A stretch of 64,000 bases of DNA, taken from Kalmanozyma brasiliensis GHG001 (lineage: Eukaryota > Basidiomycota > Ustilaginomycetes > Ustilaginales). A program made the translations under genes and the position numbers. The notes below the pieces were generated by a model, which saw only the letters and a list, made by a program, of their open reading frames with translations, searched no databases and had not been told where the DNA came from. Shown piece after piece: positions 9,918-21,039 of this stretch; within the stretch, counting starts at the first letter, position 1; the number at the start of each line of letters is the position of its first letter. The stretch spans positions 248,001 through 312,000 of the forward strand of contig NW_015961955.1 in the NCBI RefSeq assembly GCF_000497045.1. Direction: 5' to 3'.

Positions 9918-10577
9918 TGCTATCGTATCGATGCTGCGAGTGCTGAATGATGCCAACGTAGGTGGGTTAGCCTGTGGTGGCGAGCTAGGAACGTTGGGGA
10001 GGCAACTCGAGAATCAAGGGTCTGGCTTCAAAAAGATCTCGGCTTGCGGAAAAGGCTCAGTCGAAGTGGAGCTGGCTGTATCGTGCGGGAAGAGGGGCAC
10101 CACGCTCAGACCTTCTGGCCCAGAAGAAAATGAAATTTTTGGTTGACTCGAGAAGAATTAGACCGCGTAGAGAAGGCCTTTGTGGAACACGAAAGGAAAG
10201 GGTTCAGCAGCATGACTTCGCTCCTTGCCTCTTGATTGATAGGAGGGCAGTCATCCCTTCTGCACCTCTCCGACTCCATCGTCAGTAGCAGCCTCATCTT
10301 TGCCTAGCTCAGTCTGGGTCTGCTGCTCGTCGACGACGTTCCTTCCCAATCCTAGAATCTTCAGGATCACCTCGTTCCGCAGCGACGAACAACGTGAGAA
10401 TCTGGTTCGACCTTCTACTTGGTCCTGCATCGCGATTGAGTCACTCACCTTGCCACCTTCTTGCACCTACTTTGATTCTGTCCTGAATCGTGCTCGACAT
10501 CAGAAAGTCACTCGCTGGCTTTCGCGTCAAGTGGAAGTCGTCAACCCCACACTCTTTCATTCCCTCCTCCATCACAG
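9918..10577. promoter_or_regulatory. Divergent CWC24-ADE6 promoter
   Basis: 660 bp without a gene. It contains TGAGTCA at 10437-10443 (perfect Gcn4/AP-1 palindrome, 135 bp before the ADE6 ATG) and TGACTC at 10144-10149. TGACTC is bound by Bas1 and Gcn4 in yeast purine and amino acid gene promoters. A pyrimidine-rich leader runs up to 10577. Functional use in this organism is inference. Confidence 0.45.
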
Positions 10578-13500
10578 ATGCTTTCTCTGATCGGATCTTC
10601 GCTCCTCCACCCCTCCAAGCGCGCTCAGCTCTTGGAGAGGGCCAACACTAAGCTCGGCGGCAACAAGCTGGCTTCGGTCGACGCTGTCTACATCCACTTC
10701 GTCAACTCTGCCTCCGAACAGGCCGACGCTGTTCTTGCCGATACCAGCAGCCCGCAGCGCAATGTCCTCGACAGCCTGCTCGTCTACGGTGACAATGTCG
10801 ACTTTGCACAGACTCTTCCCGCAGTGCAGGCCGTCCTCGCCGGTGGTGACGCAACCTCAGCGAAACAGAGCGTCCTCTTCGTCCTTCCCCGTCCAGGAAG
10901 CATCTCGCCCTGGTCCAGCAAGGCCACCGACATTGCTCGAATGTGCACTCTCAAGGACCACGTCGACCGCATCGAGCGCGGTGTCGCCTACGTCCTCGAG
11001 CCCGCTGCCTCATCCACCCTCGAGGCTGCCGACATCACTGCCGTCCAGGATCTCTTGCACGACCGCATGACTCAGTTCATCTCGGCTGTTCCTCCCACGG
11101 CCGATGCTCTCTTCCACAAGGCCCAGCCTGCTCCTCTCAACCACGTCGACCTCCTCGGCTCTGACGGCACCTCGGACCGCCAGGTCGCCAAGCAGCGTCT
11201 CGTCGATGCCAACGAGAAGCTCGGTCTGGCTCTCGCCAACGACGAGATCGACTACCTCGTCGACGCCTTCATCGCCGGCAAGGGCGACGGCTCGGACGCT
11301 CTCCGCCGCAACCCTACCGATGTCGAGCTTTTCATGTTTGCGCAGGTCAACTCTGAGCACTGCCGTCACAAGATCTTCAACGCCGACTGGACCATCGACG
11401 GTAAGAACATGCCCAACACCCTCTTTGGCATGATCCGCAACACGCACAAGCTTCACCCTCAGCACACCATCAGCGCCTACTCCGACAATGCTGCCGTCAT
11501 CGAAGGCTACGAAGCCACTCGTTTCGCGCCCTCTCCTGCTGGCGGTCTCACCGTCTACCAGGGCGTCAAGGAGCCTATGCCGTTCCTCGCTAAGGTCGAG
11601 ACCCACAACCACCCCACCGCCGTCTCGCCATACCCTGGTGCCGCTACCGGCTCCGGTGGTGAGATTCGTGACGAAGGTGCTGTCGGTCGTGGTTCCAAGC
11701 CCAAGGCAGGTCTCGTCGGCTTCATGACCAGCAACCTTCTCCTCGAAGGCGATGGTCGTCAGCCTTGGGAGGAGGACTTTGGCAAGCCATCGCACATCTC
11801 GAGCGCCTACGACATCATGATCGACGGTCCTCTCGGCAGCTCCGCCTTCAACAACGAGTTCGGTCGTCCGGGCCTCAGCGGTTTCTGGCGAACCTGGTCC
11901 GAGCGTGTTCCTACCGAGAACGGCTCAAGCGAGGTGCGTGGCTACCACAAGCCCATCATGCTGGCGGGTGGTCTCGGTAACGTTCGTCCCAAGAACGCGC
12001 TCAAGTCGCGCATCACGCCCGAGGCTGCCATCATCGTGCTCGGTGGACCCGGCATGCTCATCGGTCTCGGCGGTGGTGCAGCCTCATCCATGGCCAGCGG
12101 AAGCTCTTCGCGTGCCGCACTCGACTTTGCGTCAGTCCAGCGAGACAACCCGGAGATGCAGAGACGATGCCAGCAGGTCATCGACGCCTGCACTGCGCTC
12201 AGCGATGCTCCTGGTGTCATCGAGGGCCGCATCGGCGAGGGCAACCCGATTCAGTCTATTCACGATGTCGGTGCCGGCGGTATCAGCAACGCGCTTCCCG
12301 AGCTGGTCCACGATGCTGGTCTCGGTGCTCGCTTCGAGATCCGCGACGTGCTCGTCGACGACCCGTCCATGAGCCCCATGGAGATCTGGTGCAACGAGTC
12401 GCAGGAGCGATACGTCCTCGCCGTTGGTCAAGAGGACCTTCCTCGCTTCGAGGCCATTGCCAAGCGAGAACGCTGCCCATACTCGGTCGTCGGTATCGCC
12501 ACCGTTGAGCAGAAGCTCGTCGTCACCGACCGCCTCCTCGGCGGTACACCCATCGACCTGCCCATGCCCATCCTCTTCGGCAAGCCACCCAAGATCGCGC
12601 GTCAGTCGCAGAGCAAGCAGCCCCAACGCATTCCCTTCGACTCAAGTCTCACCTCGTATCTCCCCCAAATCAAGGACGACCCGGTCAAGATGTTCGCCGA
12701 GGCTGTCGACCGTGTGCTTCACCTGCCCACCGTCGCTTCCAAGAACTTCTTGATCACCATCGGCGATCGAAGTATCACCGGTCTTGTGGTTCGCGATCAG
12801 ATGGTCGGTCCCTACCAGGTGCCCGTCGCCGACGTCGCCGCGACGCGCACCTCGTACGGCTTCGAGGAGAGCATCACAGGTGAAGCTGTTGCTTCGGGTG
12901 AGCGCACACCGCTCGCTCTTCTCAGCGCAGCCGCTTCAGCCCGCATGGCCGTCGCCGAGTCGCTCACCAACATTGCTGCGTCCAGCATCGAGAGCCTCGA
13001 GCGCATCAAACTTTCCGCCAACTGGATGTGCGCGGCAAGCCACTCGGACGAGGGCGCGCGTCTCTACGAAGCCGTTCAGGCGATCGGTCTCGACCTGTGT
13101 CCCAAGCTCGGCCTCGCCATTCCCGTCGGCAAGGACTCGATGTCGATGAAGATGGCCTGGGAGTCGCCCGAGGGTGACAAGCGTGAAGTCACCGCCCCCC
13201 TCTCGCTCACCGTGACGGCTTTTGGTCCTGTCGACGACATCACGCGCACCTGGACACCCGAGCTTCGCACCGACATCGACGACACGGTGCTGCTCTTCGT
13301 CGACCTTGCTGGTGGCAAGCAGCGTCTGGGCGGTTCGTGTCTCGCCCAAGTCTTCCGTCAACTCGGCCACGAGGCGCCCGATGTCGAAGACGCTGCTGTG
13401 CTCAAGGCTTTCTTCGAGGCGTGCTACACGCTCAAGCAGCTTCGCGTGCAGAAGCGCGACGAGGGCAGCCTCGTCCTCGCCTACCACGACCGTTCCGACG

Positions 13501-14780
13501 GTGGACTCATCACTTCCATCCTCGAGATGTGCTTCGCCGGTCACTGCGGTGCCGAGATCTTTGTCGATGCGCTCGATGCCGAGCTGCGCGACCCGGTGGC
13601 GGCGCTGTTCAACGAGGAGCTCGGCGCTGTCCTGCAGGTCAAGTCGAGCGATGTCAAGGCGGTCTCTGCTGTGCTCACTGCTGCTGGTGTGCCATCGAAC
13701 CACCTGCATGTGGTGGGTCGCGTCACGCCCGACTCGCAGGAGATCAAGGTCATTGCGCGATCCCAGTCGTTGCTCTCTTCGACACGGGCTACGTTGCAAA
13801 AGGCGTGGGCGGAGACGTCGTTCCGCATGCAAAGTCTGCGTGACAACCCCGAAACCGCCGCTACCGAATACAGCCTCATCACGGACGAACCCACCTCGGC
13901 GGCGGCTTTGCGCTACGACCTGACGTACAATCCGCGCGAGGACGTGCTCGGTGCTTCTGTGGTGGAAGCCGCGCTGGACGTGCGACCCAAGGTGGCCATC
14001 CTTCGCGAGCAGGGTGTCAACGGCCAGATCGAGATGGCGTGGGCGTTTACGCGAGCCGGGTTCTGCGCTGTCGACGTCCACATGTCGGACCTGGTCGAGG
14101 GCCGGGTGACGCTGGACCAATTTGTCGGTCTCGCCGCGTGCGGTGGTTTCTCCTTCGGTGACGTGCTCGGTGCCGGTAGTGGTTGGGCCAAGTCGATCCT
14201 GCTCAACCCGGACGTCAAAGCGCAGTTCGAGAACTTCTTCCAGAAACGCACCGACACGTTTGCGCTCGGTGTGTGCAACGGTTGTCAGCTCCTCTCGCAG
14301 CTCGGCATGGCAGGGCTCATTCCAGAGGCGGAGAACTGGCCGTTGTTCAAGCCCAACGAGTCGGGTCGATTCGAAGGACGATTGTCGAACGTCGAGATCA
14401 CCAAGGAGGGTGGAGCGCAGTCGATCTTTTTCGCGGATATGGCCGGGTCAGTGCTGCCGGCGATCATTGCGCATGGCGAAGGACGGGCTAGCTTCCGCAA
14501 CGAAGGCGATCTCGAGGCTTGCAAGGCCAAGAAGCAGATCGCGATGCAGTATGTTGATCAGAGGTACCCGCTCAACCCGAACGGTTCGCCGGAGGGTGTT
14601 ACTGCGATCACGGCGAATGGAGGCAGAGTGCTGGCGCTGATGCCGCACCCAGAGAGAGGCGTGGCGTTGACGAGCATGAGCTGGGCGCCCAAAGAGGCGT
14701 ACGGCAACAAGGGCTGGCAGGGCAAAGGCCCCTGGTTCAGGATGTTTGAGAATGCCAGGCGGTGGGTTGGCAAGCAGTAA
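10578..14780 (+). CDS. ADE6: Phosphoribosylformylglycinamidine synthase (FGAM synthase)
   Basis: 1400 residues in a single exon, matching the long eukaryotic PurL fusion. It catalyses the ATP- and glutamine-dependent conversion of FGAR to FGAM, the fourth step of de novo purine synthesis, in the cytosol. Visible landmarks are [20 protein letters not shown] and [20 protein letters not shown] in the first synthetase half, GKDSMSMKM and [10 protein letters not shown] in the second half, and a C-terminal class I glutamine amidotransferase domain with nucleophile Cys1233 (GVCNGCQ) and the His1357/Glu1359 pair (MPHPERG). The domain order N-terminal, AIRS-like, AIRS-like, GATase is complete. The start is the first ATG after the leader. 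Confidence 0.97.
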   Translation: MLSLIGSSLLHPSKRAQLLERANTKLGGNKLASVDAVYIHFVNSASEQADAVLADTSSPQRNVLDSLLVYGDNVDFAQTLPAVQAVLAGGDATSAKQSVLFVLPRPGSISPWSSKATDIARMCTLKDHVDRIERGVAYVLEPAASSTLEAADITAVQDLLHDRMTQFISAVPPTADALFHKAQPAPLNHVDLLGSDGTSDRQVAKQRLVDANEKLGLALANDEIDYLVDAFIAGKGDGSDALRRNPTDVELFMFAQVNSEHCRHKIFNADWTIDGKNMPNTLFGMIRNTHKLHPQHTISAYSDNAAVIEGYEATRFAPSPAGGLTVYQGVKEPMPFLAKVETHNHPTAVSPYPGAATGSGGEIRDEGAVGRGSKPKAGLVGFMTSNLLLEGDGRQPWEEDFGKPSHISSAYDIMIDGPLGSSAFNNEFGRPGLSGFWRTWSERVPTENGSSEVRGYHKPIMLAGGLGNVRPKNALKSRITPEAAIIVLGGPGMLIGLGGGAASSMASGSSSRAALDFASVQRDNPEMQRRCQQVIDACTALSDAPGVIEGRIGEGNPIQSIHDVGAGGISNALPELVHDAGLGARFEIRDVLVDDPSMSPMEIWCNESQERYVLAVGQEDLPRFEAIAKRERCPYSVVGIATVEQKLVVTDRLLGGTPIDLPMPILFGKPPKIARQSQSKQPQRIPFDSSLTSYLPQIKDDPVKMFAEAVDRVLHLPTVASKNFLITIGDRSITGLVVRDQMVGPYQVPVADVAATRTSYGFEESITGEAVASGERTPLALLSAAASARMAVAESLTNIAASSIESLERIKLSANWMCAASHSDEGARLYEAVQAIGLDLCPKLGLAIPVGKDSMSMKMAWESPEGDKREVTAPLSLTVTAFGPVDDITRTWTPELRTDIDDTVLLFVDLAGGKQRLGGSCLAQVFRQLGHEAPDVEDAAVLKAFFEACYTLKQLRVQKRDEGSLVLAYHDRSDGGLITSILEMCFAGHCGAEIFVDALDAELRDPVAALFNEELGAVLQVKSSDVKAVSAVLTAAGVPSNHLHVVGRVTPDSQEIKVIARSQSLLSSTRATLQKAWAETSFRMQSLRDNPETAATEYSLITDEPTSAAALRYDLTYNPREDVLGASVVEAALDVRPKVAILREQGVNGQIEMAWAFTRAGFCAVDVHMSDLVEGRVTLDQFVGLAACGGFSFGDVLGAGSGWAKSILLNPDVKAQFENFFQKRTDTFALGVCNGCQLLSQLGMAGLIPEAENWPLFKPNESGRFEGRLSNVEITKEGGAQSIFFADMAGSVLPAIIAHGEGRASFRNEGDLEACKAKKQIAMQYVDQRYPLNPNGSPEGVTAITANGGRVLALMPHPERGVALTSMSWAPKEAYGNKGWQGKGPWFRMFENARRWVGKQ

Positions 14781-14967
14781 AAGCCGGATGTTGACTTGTA
14801 CAGGTACGAAAAGAATAGATCTCAAAGTTCTTGAACGTCTCAGTGTCCGGTGATGATGTGTTGTCGTGGTCGCCAAGCTTCTCCATATGCCGTCTCCCCA
14901 CACGAGCTACGGTACGAGCGTTGAAAAGGAGATGTGTGTCAAGTATGCATTGATTGATAGCCCGTAA

Positions 14968-16029
14968 TCAATCGTCGTCATTGTCGCCAGCGACCGTCTG
15001 ACCACCTTTCGATCCCTGATCCGCATCGCCCACCAGTGCATCGTGCGAATCGAGCAGATCCCGTACATCCTGCTCCCTGCCGTGTCCCCACATCGGATCC
15101 AGATCCACCCTCACCAGGTTCGCCACCAGTCTCCCCGCCCTATACACCAGCAATGTCGGTAGCACTTCCAACGTCTTAGGATCCAACTCATCGTACTCTT
15201 CCTCGTCCTCCTGTCCAAAGCCTATCGCGCTCGCCTGTACCTGGAGGAATTTCGTTCTCGGATACAGCCGCGCCAAACTCGCCAGTGATGCAGTCAAACT
15301 GTTGCACTGGGCTACAGCTTTGGAGTAGATATGAATTACCACCGGGATTCGGGGATCTTCGTTGTCGATCGCTGCGACGTAGCCGCGTTCGTCGACCTCG
15401 CGGAGGTGACCGAAGTATCGCTCGCTGCCTGCTATCGGTGTGGTGGTGCGGGTAGATTTGAGTTCGGCGATTCGCGCTTCGCGACGCTTCTCCTTGGCCT
15501 GGAGGTCGGCGATGGCGCTTTGACTGACCGAGTCGTCGTCGCTCTCGCGGGTTTCTTGGCCGATCCGGGCTAGAGTTTCTCGTTTCTCACGGGCTACTTG
15601 CTCGCTGTACGTCTCGGACGACAACGCAAGACTCTCCATGGCTCGGTTGGTGGCGTGAACAGCAGCGGTGCGGGCATTGGACTCCTGCTGTGCGCGAAGC
15701 TGTCGATCGCGCAGGACACCCTTAGGACCCGTATTGGTCGCACCCTCTTCGCCGCGCGTTGCGGTGCGTGAGGAGGAGAGTCCGTGAGATCGACTTCCGC
15801 CAGCAGTGGTGGTGGTCGCAGCGGAGCCATAGCGTGTGTGAGAGGCGTCGTCGTCGTCGTTTTGGTATAGGTCGTCGTCGTCGTCAGGAAGGTCCGAGCC
15901 GAGCTCGTCGTCTGTGTTGGGCGCAGAGGAGGTGGCTGCTGCTCGACGGTCTTCCTGGTACGAGGAGGCGGGTTGGGCATCGATGCCCTGTAGGATGGCC
16001 GCTTCGATGGGGTCCTGGCTGGCAGACAT
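14968..16029 (-). CDS. Phosducin-like protein with thioredoxin-type domain
   Basis: 353 residues. The N-terminal third is acidic and disordered (runs of Asp), followed by a charged helical stretch (about residues 105-190) and a thioredoxin-fold region (about 190-330) with YFGHLREVDERGY, VVIHIYSKAVAQCNSLTASLASLARLYP cut into shorter pieces in the family alignment, and VLPTLLVYRAGRLVANLVRV. This layout matches phosducin-like proteins of the PhLP1 type, which act with the CCT chaperonin in G-beta-gamma assembly. No CXXC redox pair is present, as expected for phosducins. The tail is Asp-rich. It converges on ADE6 (187 bp apart) and diverges from the Ile-tRNA synthetase. Confidence 0.8.
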   Translation of the reverse strand: MSASQDPIEAAILQGIDAQPASSYQEDRRAAATSSAPNTDDELGSDLPDDDDDLYQNDDDDASHTRYGSAATTTTAGGSRSHGLSSSRTATRGEEGATNTGPKGVLRDRQLRAQQESNARTAAVHATNRAMESLALSSETYSEQVAREKRETLARIGQETRESDDDSVSQSAIADLQAKEKRREARIAELKSTRTTTPIAGSERYFGHLREVDERGYVAAIDNEDPRIPVVIHIYSKAVAQCNSLTASLASLARLYPRTKFLQVQASAIGFGQEDEEEYDELDPKTLEVLPTLLVYRAGRLVANLVRVDLDPMWGHGREQDVRDLLDSHDALVGDADQGSKGGQTVAGDNDDD

Positions 16030-16797
16030 GGTGCTATGCTATAGGTTGGATCTTGTTCGGAATGGCAGAAGTGAGATAGAAGCTTTCTTTTAGCGAAACG
16101 GTGGAGGGAGAGCAGAACGAAACGTCCTACCTGGTGACAGGTTGCAGGCTGAGCCTTGTGAGACTGCGTGTGACAGCGCACAAGCCTTCAGGGGTCGACG
16201 GTCAATTGAGCCTCGACAAAGGGACAGAGCTTGATGAGGTTGGTGGAGACAATGCCAGGGAAAGCGGCAAGAAGGGAGCAGGCATGCACGGGCTTCATCT
16301 TTTTTTTCTGATGTTTCAGTTGTCGGAGACTTGTCAGCCAGCATTCCGCTGCTATCAAGCTTCAGAGTGTGGCTTGCAAGAAGGCCTCCCTGCCAAAAAG
16401 GTCCAGAAGCGAAGGCTGTCACACGCTCCCACGCCTGTCCCCCATCAGTGCATGCTTGCTTGGTCGGTTGGTTGCGCAGGGCTCGCATGAAGTCCTAAAA
16501 GGTGTTGGTCTCGAATTTTGCACAGATTTGCTGATTCTTGCAACGTAACATTCCGCTGTTTTTTGTGCCGAAGCTGATGCCGGTGCCGCACGACAAGTGA
16601 CTCGTAATTGACTCGAGAAGGCCAAAAAGGTGTGGGAAAGCGAGTCCTTTTTTCGCCGTTTCTTCTTAGATCCCTGCTGCTGCTGCTGCTGCTTGTCTGA
16701 GAGTGACACTTTTGACTCGACAAGCTCAGCCTCGACTCAGCGTCACTGAGCTCGGACACCTTCTCGACCTTCTACCATATCAGTGAAACTACACATC
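16030..16797. promoter_or_regulatory. Divergent promoter between phosducin-like gene and ILS1
   Basis: 768 bp, no gene seen. It contains three TGACTC elements (16598-16603, 16609-16614, 16713-16718), the core of the Gcn4/Cpc1 amino-acid-starvation site, and a (CTG)n run at about 16674-16692. The 13-mer TTGACTCGAGAAG at 16608-16620 recurs exactly at 10143-10155 upstream of ADE6. Confidence 0.45.
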
Positions 16798-19700
16798 ATG
16801 GTCGAATCCACACAAAACGACCACGCCGCCGTCTTTGGCGACCACGAGGTCACAGCTCCCTTCAGCTTCCCCACAGAAGAAGAGAAGGTCATTCGATATT
16901 GGCGAGCCATCGACGCATTCAAGACTTCCCTCAAGCAGAGCGAGGGCAGGAAACCTTTCAGCTTCTACGACGGTCCTCCTTTCGCCACCGGTCTTCCACA
17001 CTACGGCCACCTTCTCGCAGGTACCGTCAAGGACATTGTCACCCGACATGCCCACTCCACAGGTCACTACGTCGACCGCCGCTTCGGTTGGGACTGCCAC
17101 GGTCTCCCCGTCGAGCACGAGATCGACAAGAAGCTCGGCATCAAGGGCAAGGAAGATGTCATGGCTATGGGTGTCGACAAGTACAACGCAGAGTGCAGAG
17201 CCATCGTCATGACCTACCAGAACGAGTGGAGGGACACCGTAGAGCGCATGGGGAGATGGATCGATTTCGACAACGGCTACAAGACCATGGACATCAACTT
17301 CATGGAGTCCGTCTGGTGGGTCTTCAAGACGCTTCACCAAAAGGGTCTCGTCTACCAGGGCATCCGTGTCATGCCCTACTCCACCGCCTGCACCACTCCT
17401 CTCTCCAACTTTGAGGCCGGTCTCGACTACCGTGAGGTGCAGGACCCTGCCGTCACCGTCAGCTTCCCTCTCGTCGACGACCCCAAGACGGCTTTTCTCG
17501 CATGGACTACCACGCCGTGGACACTGCCCTCCAACTTGGGCCTCTGTGTTCACCCCGATTTCAACTACATCAAGATCCACGACGACGAGCGTGATATGAA
17601 CTTCATCATCCACGAGAACCTCCTCACCACCCTCTACAAGGATCCCAAGAAGGCCAAGTTCCAAAAGCTCGAAACCTTCAAGGGCAAGGATCTCGTCGGC
17701 AAGGAATACGAGCCTATCTTCCCCTACTTCACAGAACGCTTCAAGGGCCGTGCCTTCCGCGTCCTTTCCGACACCTACGTCACCTCGGATGCCGGTACTG
17801 GTATCGTCCACCAGGCGCCCGCATTCGGTGACGACGATCACCGCGTCGCTATCGCCCACGGCGTCATCACTCGCGACGAGACCCCACCCAACCCGGTCGA
17901 CGGCTCCGGTCGATACACCAGCGAGGTGCCCGATTACCAGGGTGTGCACGTAAAGGAGGCCGACAAGGCTATTCAGAAGGATCTCAAGGCGCGTGGACGT
18001 CTCATTGTGCAGGCAACCTTGAGCCATACATATCCCTTCTGCTGGCGATCAGGCACACCACTCATCTACAAGGCCATCCCTTCGTGGTTCGTGCGCGTCG
18101 AGCCTGCCATTGACCGACTCGTCAAGAACAACGACGCGACTCGCTGGGTGCCAGCCCACGTCGGTGAGGGTCGATTCGGTAGCTGGATCGCCAACGCACG
18201 CGACTGGAACATTTCAAGAAACCGATACTGGGGTACGCCCATCCCATTGTGGGTCAGCGACGATATGGAGGAGATTGTCTGCGTTGGTTCCGTCGAAGAG
18301 CTTGAGAAGCTGTCAGGCGTCCAAGGCATCAACGACCTTCACAAGGACAAGATCGACCACATCACCATCCCTTCGCAGAAAGGCAAGGGTCAGCTCAAGC
18401 GTGTCGAGGAGGTCTTCGACTGTTGGTTCGAGTCGGGATCCATGCCTTACGCTCAGGCTCACTATCCCTTCGAGAACAAGGAGAAGTTCGAAAAGTCGTT
18501 CCCCGCCGACTTCATCTCGGAGGGTCTCGACCAGACCCGAGGTTGGTTCTACACGCTCCTCATCTTGGCGACCCACCTCTTTGACTCTGCGCCGTGGAAG
18601 AACCTCATTGTCAGCGGTCTCGTGCTCGCTGCCGACGGCAAGAAGATGAGCAAGTCGCTCCGAAACTACCCGGATCCCAACCTGCTCATCAACCAATACG
18701 GCGCGGACGCTATCCGACTCTACCTCATCAACTCGCCCGTCGTGCGTGCCGAGAACCTGCGCTTCAAGGAGGAGGGTGTCAAGGAAGTTGTCTCGTCGAC
18801 GTTCCTGCCATGGCTCAACTCGTTCCGCTTCTTCCTCGGCTCGGTCAGCTTGCTCGAGAAGGACCACGGCATCAAGTTTGTCTACGACAACAAGTCGCAA
18901 AGATCGACCAACGTCATGGACCGATGGGTGCTCGCGCGTTGCCAGTCGCTCATCAAGCTCATCAGCGAAGAGATGGCCGCCTACCGACTGTACACGGTTG
19001 TGCCGCGATTGGGCGAGCTCATCGACGAGCTCACCAACTGGTACATTCGCTTCAACCGTCGTCGCTTGAAGGGTGAGAACGGCGTCGAGGACACCCAAGC
19101 TGCTCTCAACTCGCTCTTCGAGACGCTGTTCACCCTCAGCCGCACGCTCTCGTCCTTCACGCCCTTCTTGACCGAGAACCTGTACCAGGGTCTGCGCAAG
19201 TTCTTGCCAGCACCGGCGGCGGACGACAAGGAGGACTACCGCAGTGTCCACTTCCTGTCCTTCCCCGAGGTCAACGAGTCGTACTTTGACCCTGTCATCC
19301 AGCGTCAATTCAAGGCGCTGCAGTCGGTGGTGGAGCTGGGTCGTGTCATCCGTGTCAACTCGAACCTGCCCATCCGTGTACCGCTCAAGGAGCTCGTCGT
19401 CTTCCACACCGACGCCGAGTACCTCAAGGACGTCGAGTCGCTCTCGGACTATATCAAGGAGGAGCTCAACGTGCGCGACCTTGTCCTCTCCTCCGATGAA
19501 GCCAAGTGCGGTGTGCGCTTCAAGCTGTTCGCCGACTGGCCGGTTCTCGGCCGCAAGCTGCGCAAGGACGTCGGCAAGGTGCGCAAGGGTCTCGAGACGG
19601 TCACCTCGAACGACGCCAAGTCGTACATGGACACGGGCAAGCTCAACGTCGCCGGCGTCGACCTGGTGGAGGGCGACCTGCGCGTCATCCGCTACGTCGA

Positions 19701-20067
19701 GACCAAGGAGGTCGAGGGCAGCTTCGAGAGCAACACGGACGGCAACGTTGTGGTGCTTCTCGATGTGCAGCAACGACCCGAGCTGGTGTCGGAAGGCACG
19801 GCGCGTGAGGTGGTCAACCGCATCCAGCGTCTGCGCAAGAAGGCCGGGTTGGTGGCCACCGACGAGGTGGACGCCTTCTACTCGTTTGAGCAGGGCATGG
19901 GCGAGGCGCTCGCGGAATGCTTCGAGAGCCAGAAGGAGACCTTCATGAAGGCGCTCAGGAGGAAACCTTTGCCTGAAGCCGAGAAGAAGGATGGCGCTAA
20001 GGTGATCCTGCAGGAGGAGCAGGAGGTGGGCGAGGACAAGTTCTTGTTGACGCTTGCCTGGGCTTGA
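16798..20067 (+). CDS. ILS1: Cytosolic isoleucyl-tRNA synthetase
   Basis: 1089 residues, class Ia aminoacyl-tRNA synthetase charging tRNA-Ile. The ATP-binding HIGH-type motif is HYGH at residues 68-71 (in GPPFATGLPHYGHL) and the KMSKS loop is at 616-620. The editing (CP1) domain lies between them, with TTTPWTLPSN and the downstream GTGIVHQAPAFGDDD block. WFVRVEP, the WGTPIPLW block and a long C-terminal anticodon-binding region follow. Length and the lack of an organelle presequence point to the cytosolic enzyme. The frame extends five codons upstream but opens with GTG; the ATG at 16798 is used. No intron is apparent in the coding part. Confidence 0.97.
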   Translation: MVESTQNDHAAVFGDHEVTAPFSFPTEEEKVIRYWRAIDAFKTSLKQSEGRKPFSFYDGPPFATGLPHYGHLLAGTVKDIVTRHAHSTGHYVDRRFGWDCHGLPVEHEIDKKLGIKGKEDVMAMGVDKYNAECRAIVMTYQNEWRDTVERMGRWIDFDNGYKTMDINFMESVWWVFKTLHQKGLVYQGIRVMPYSTACTTPLSNFEAGLDYREVQDPAVTVSFPLVDDPKTAFLAWTTTPWTLPSNLGLCVHPDFNYIKIHDDERDMNFIIHENLLTTLYKDPKKAKFQKLETFKGKDLVGKEYEPIFPYFTERFKGRAFRVLSDTYVTSDAGTGIVHQAPAFGDDDHRVAIAHGVITRDETPPNPVDGSGRYTSEVPDYQGVHVKEADKAIQKDLKARGRLIVQATLSHTYPFCWRSGTPLIYKAIPSWFVRVEPAIDRLVKNNDATRWVPAHVGEGRFGSWIANARDWNISRNRYWGTPIPLWVSDDMEEIVCVGSVEELEKLSGVQGINDLHKDKIDHITIPSQKGKGQLKRVEEVFDCWFESGSMPYAQAHYPFENKEKFEKSFPADFISEGLDQTRGWFYTLLILATHLFDSAPWKNLIVSGLVLAADGKKMSKSLRNYPDPNLLINQYGADAIRLYLINSPVVRAENLRFKEEGVKEVVSSTFLPWLNSFRFFLGSVSLLEKDHGIKFVYDNKSQRSTNVMDRWVLARCQSLIKLISEEMAAYRLYTVVPRLGELIDELTNWYIRFNRRRLKGENGVEDTQAALNSLFETLFTLSRTLSSFTPFLTENLYQGLRKFLPAPAADDKEDYRSVHFLSFPEVNESYFDPVIQRQFKALQSVVELGRVIRVNSNLPIRVPLKELVVFHTDAEYLKDVESLSDYIKEELNVRDLVLSSDEAKCGVRFKLFADWPVLGRKLRKDVGKVRKGLETVTSNDAKSYMDTGKLNVAGVDLVEGDLRVIRYVETKEVEGSFESNTDGNVVVLLDVQQRPELVSEGTAREVVNRIQRLRKKAGLVATDEVDAFYSFEQGMGEALAECFESQKETFMKALRRKPLPEAEKKDGAKVILQEEQEVGEDKFLLTLAWA

Positions 20068-20310
20068 TCTGGCAAAGAGGGATAGATGTCTCAATTACAG
20101 TATTGTCCTTGGCAGGAATCATGCGTGTGCAGATATGGATGACTTACGTCGTGAGACAAGGAGTGCGATTGCGGTTGCTGCGATGTGTGAGACTGGTGAT
20201 ACAAATGATGGTGGTACTGATGCGGGCGGAGGGGAGCGTCTGCCTGACGGCAAAGATGCTGTGGGTATATGGTTGAGGCCTTCGTAGGCAGTTCGTCTCC
20301 TCTGCCATGT

Positions 20311-21039
20311 TCAACGCTTTTTGGTCGAGCCGAAGCCGCCAAAGCCCATGGCAGCCATCATGGCGTCTTCGGCATCGCCGCCCTCGGGTGCTGCTTGCTC
20401 TGTGTCTGCCCCTGCAGGGTTCGAGCCGGACTTTTTCGTTGTCTTCTGTTGTCGCCTCTTTGCCCTCTTCTCTTCACGCTCCTTCTCCTCCTGTTCCGCT
20501 ATCCGCCTGATGCGCTCATCGAAATCATACACGGCGCTCTTCTTCCCAGCCGCTCCCTCGGCCTGCTTCCTCCTCAACTCCTCGAGCGTCTCGAGCACCT
20601 CGTCCAGCGTCGCTCTGTCCTGCTGAGTTGACTGGCCTATGCGCATCAGATGCCCTCGTCCATTCACATGGTCCAGATACGCCAGGTTATCCTTGAGCAG
20701 CTTGCGACACACCTCGCAGTAGAACCCTGGACCCGTCTGACCCTTTCCGTCTCCGCTGGTGAGATCGACCATCAATGTCTTTCCCTCGTTTCTCTGCAGC
20801 CCGAGGGGGGCGCGACGCTGCTGCATCGCAAGTTCGGGTTCGGGCGCATTGGATTTGAGCCGTTTGAGCGGGGGGAGACCTTGGGAGCGACGCTCGGAAT
20901 TGACAGAGTCGAGCTCAGCAGCTCGTTTCTCGCGGGACATGGCTTTGCGTGCGAAGTCGTCCTTGTCCCATGTGCGTCGGCTGGGACCTACGCCACTGCC
21001 CCCGCCAGCGGTGGCGGTGGAAGAGGATGGCTTGGACAT
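20311..21039 (-). CDS. SNU23: U4/U6.U5 tri-snRNP zinc-finger protein SNU23 (ZMAT2 homologue)
   Basis: 242 residues. The N-terminal RRTWDKDDFARKAMSREK block, a matrin/U1-type C2H2 finger (FYCEVCRKLLKDN...LDHVNGRGH, spacing C2C-12-H5H), a charged helical tract and the C-terminal MGFGGFGSTKK signature are those of Snu23/ZMAT2, a component of the pre-B spliceosome that sits near the 5' splice site helix. The tail is rich in Lys/Arg/Glu. Together with CWC24 it is the second spliceosomal gene in the window, but they are not adjacent. It converges on ILS1 (243 bp between stops) and diverges from the nucleoporin gene. Confidence 0.9.
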   Translation of the reverse strand: MSKPSSSTATAGGGSGVGPSRRTWDKDDFARKAMSREKRAAELDSVNSERRSQGLPPLKRLKSNAPEPELAMQQRRAPLGLQRNEGKTLMVDLTSGDGKGQTGPGFYCEVCRKLLKDNLAYLDHVNGRGHLMRIGQSTQQDRATLDEVLETLEELRRKQAEGAAGKKSAVYDFDERIRRIAEQEEKEREEKRAKRRQQKTTKKSGSNPAGADTEQAAPEGGDAEDAMMAAMGFGGFGSTKKR

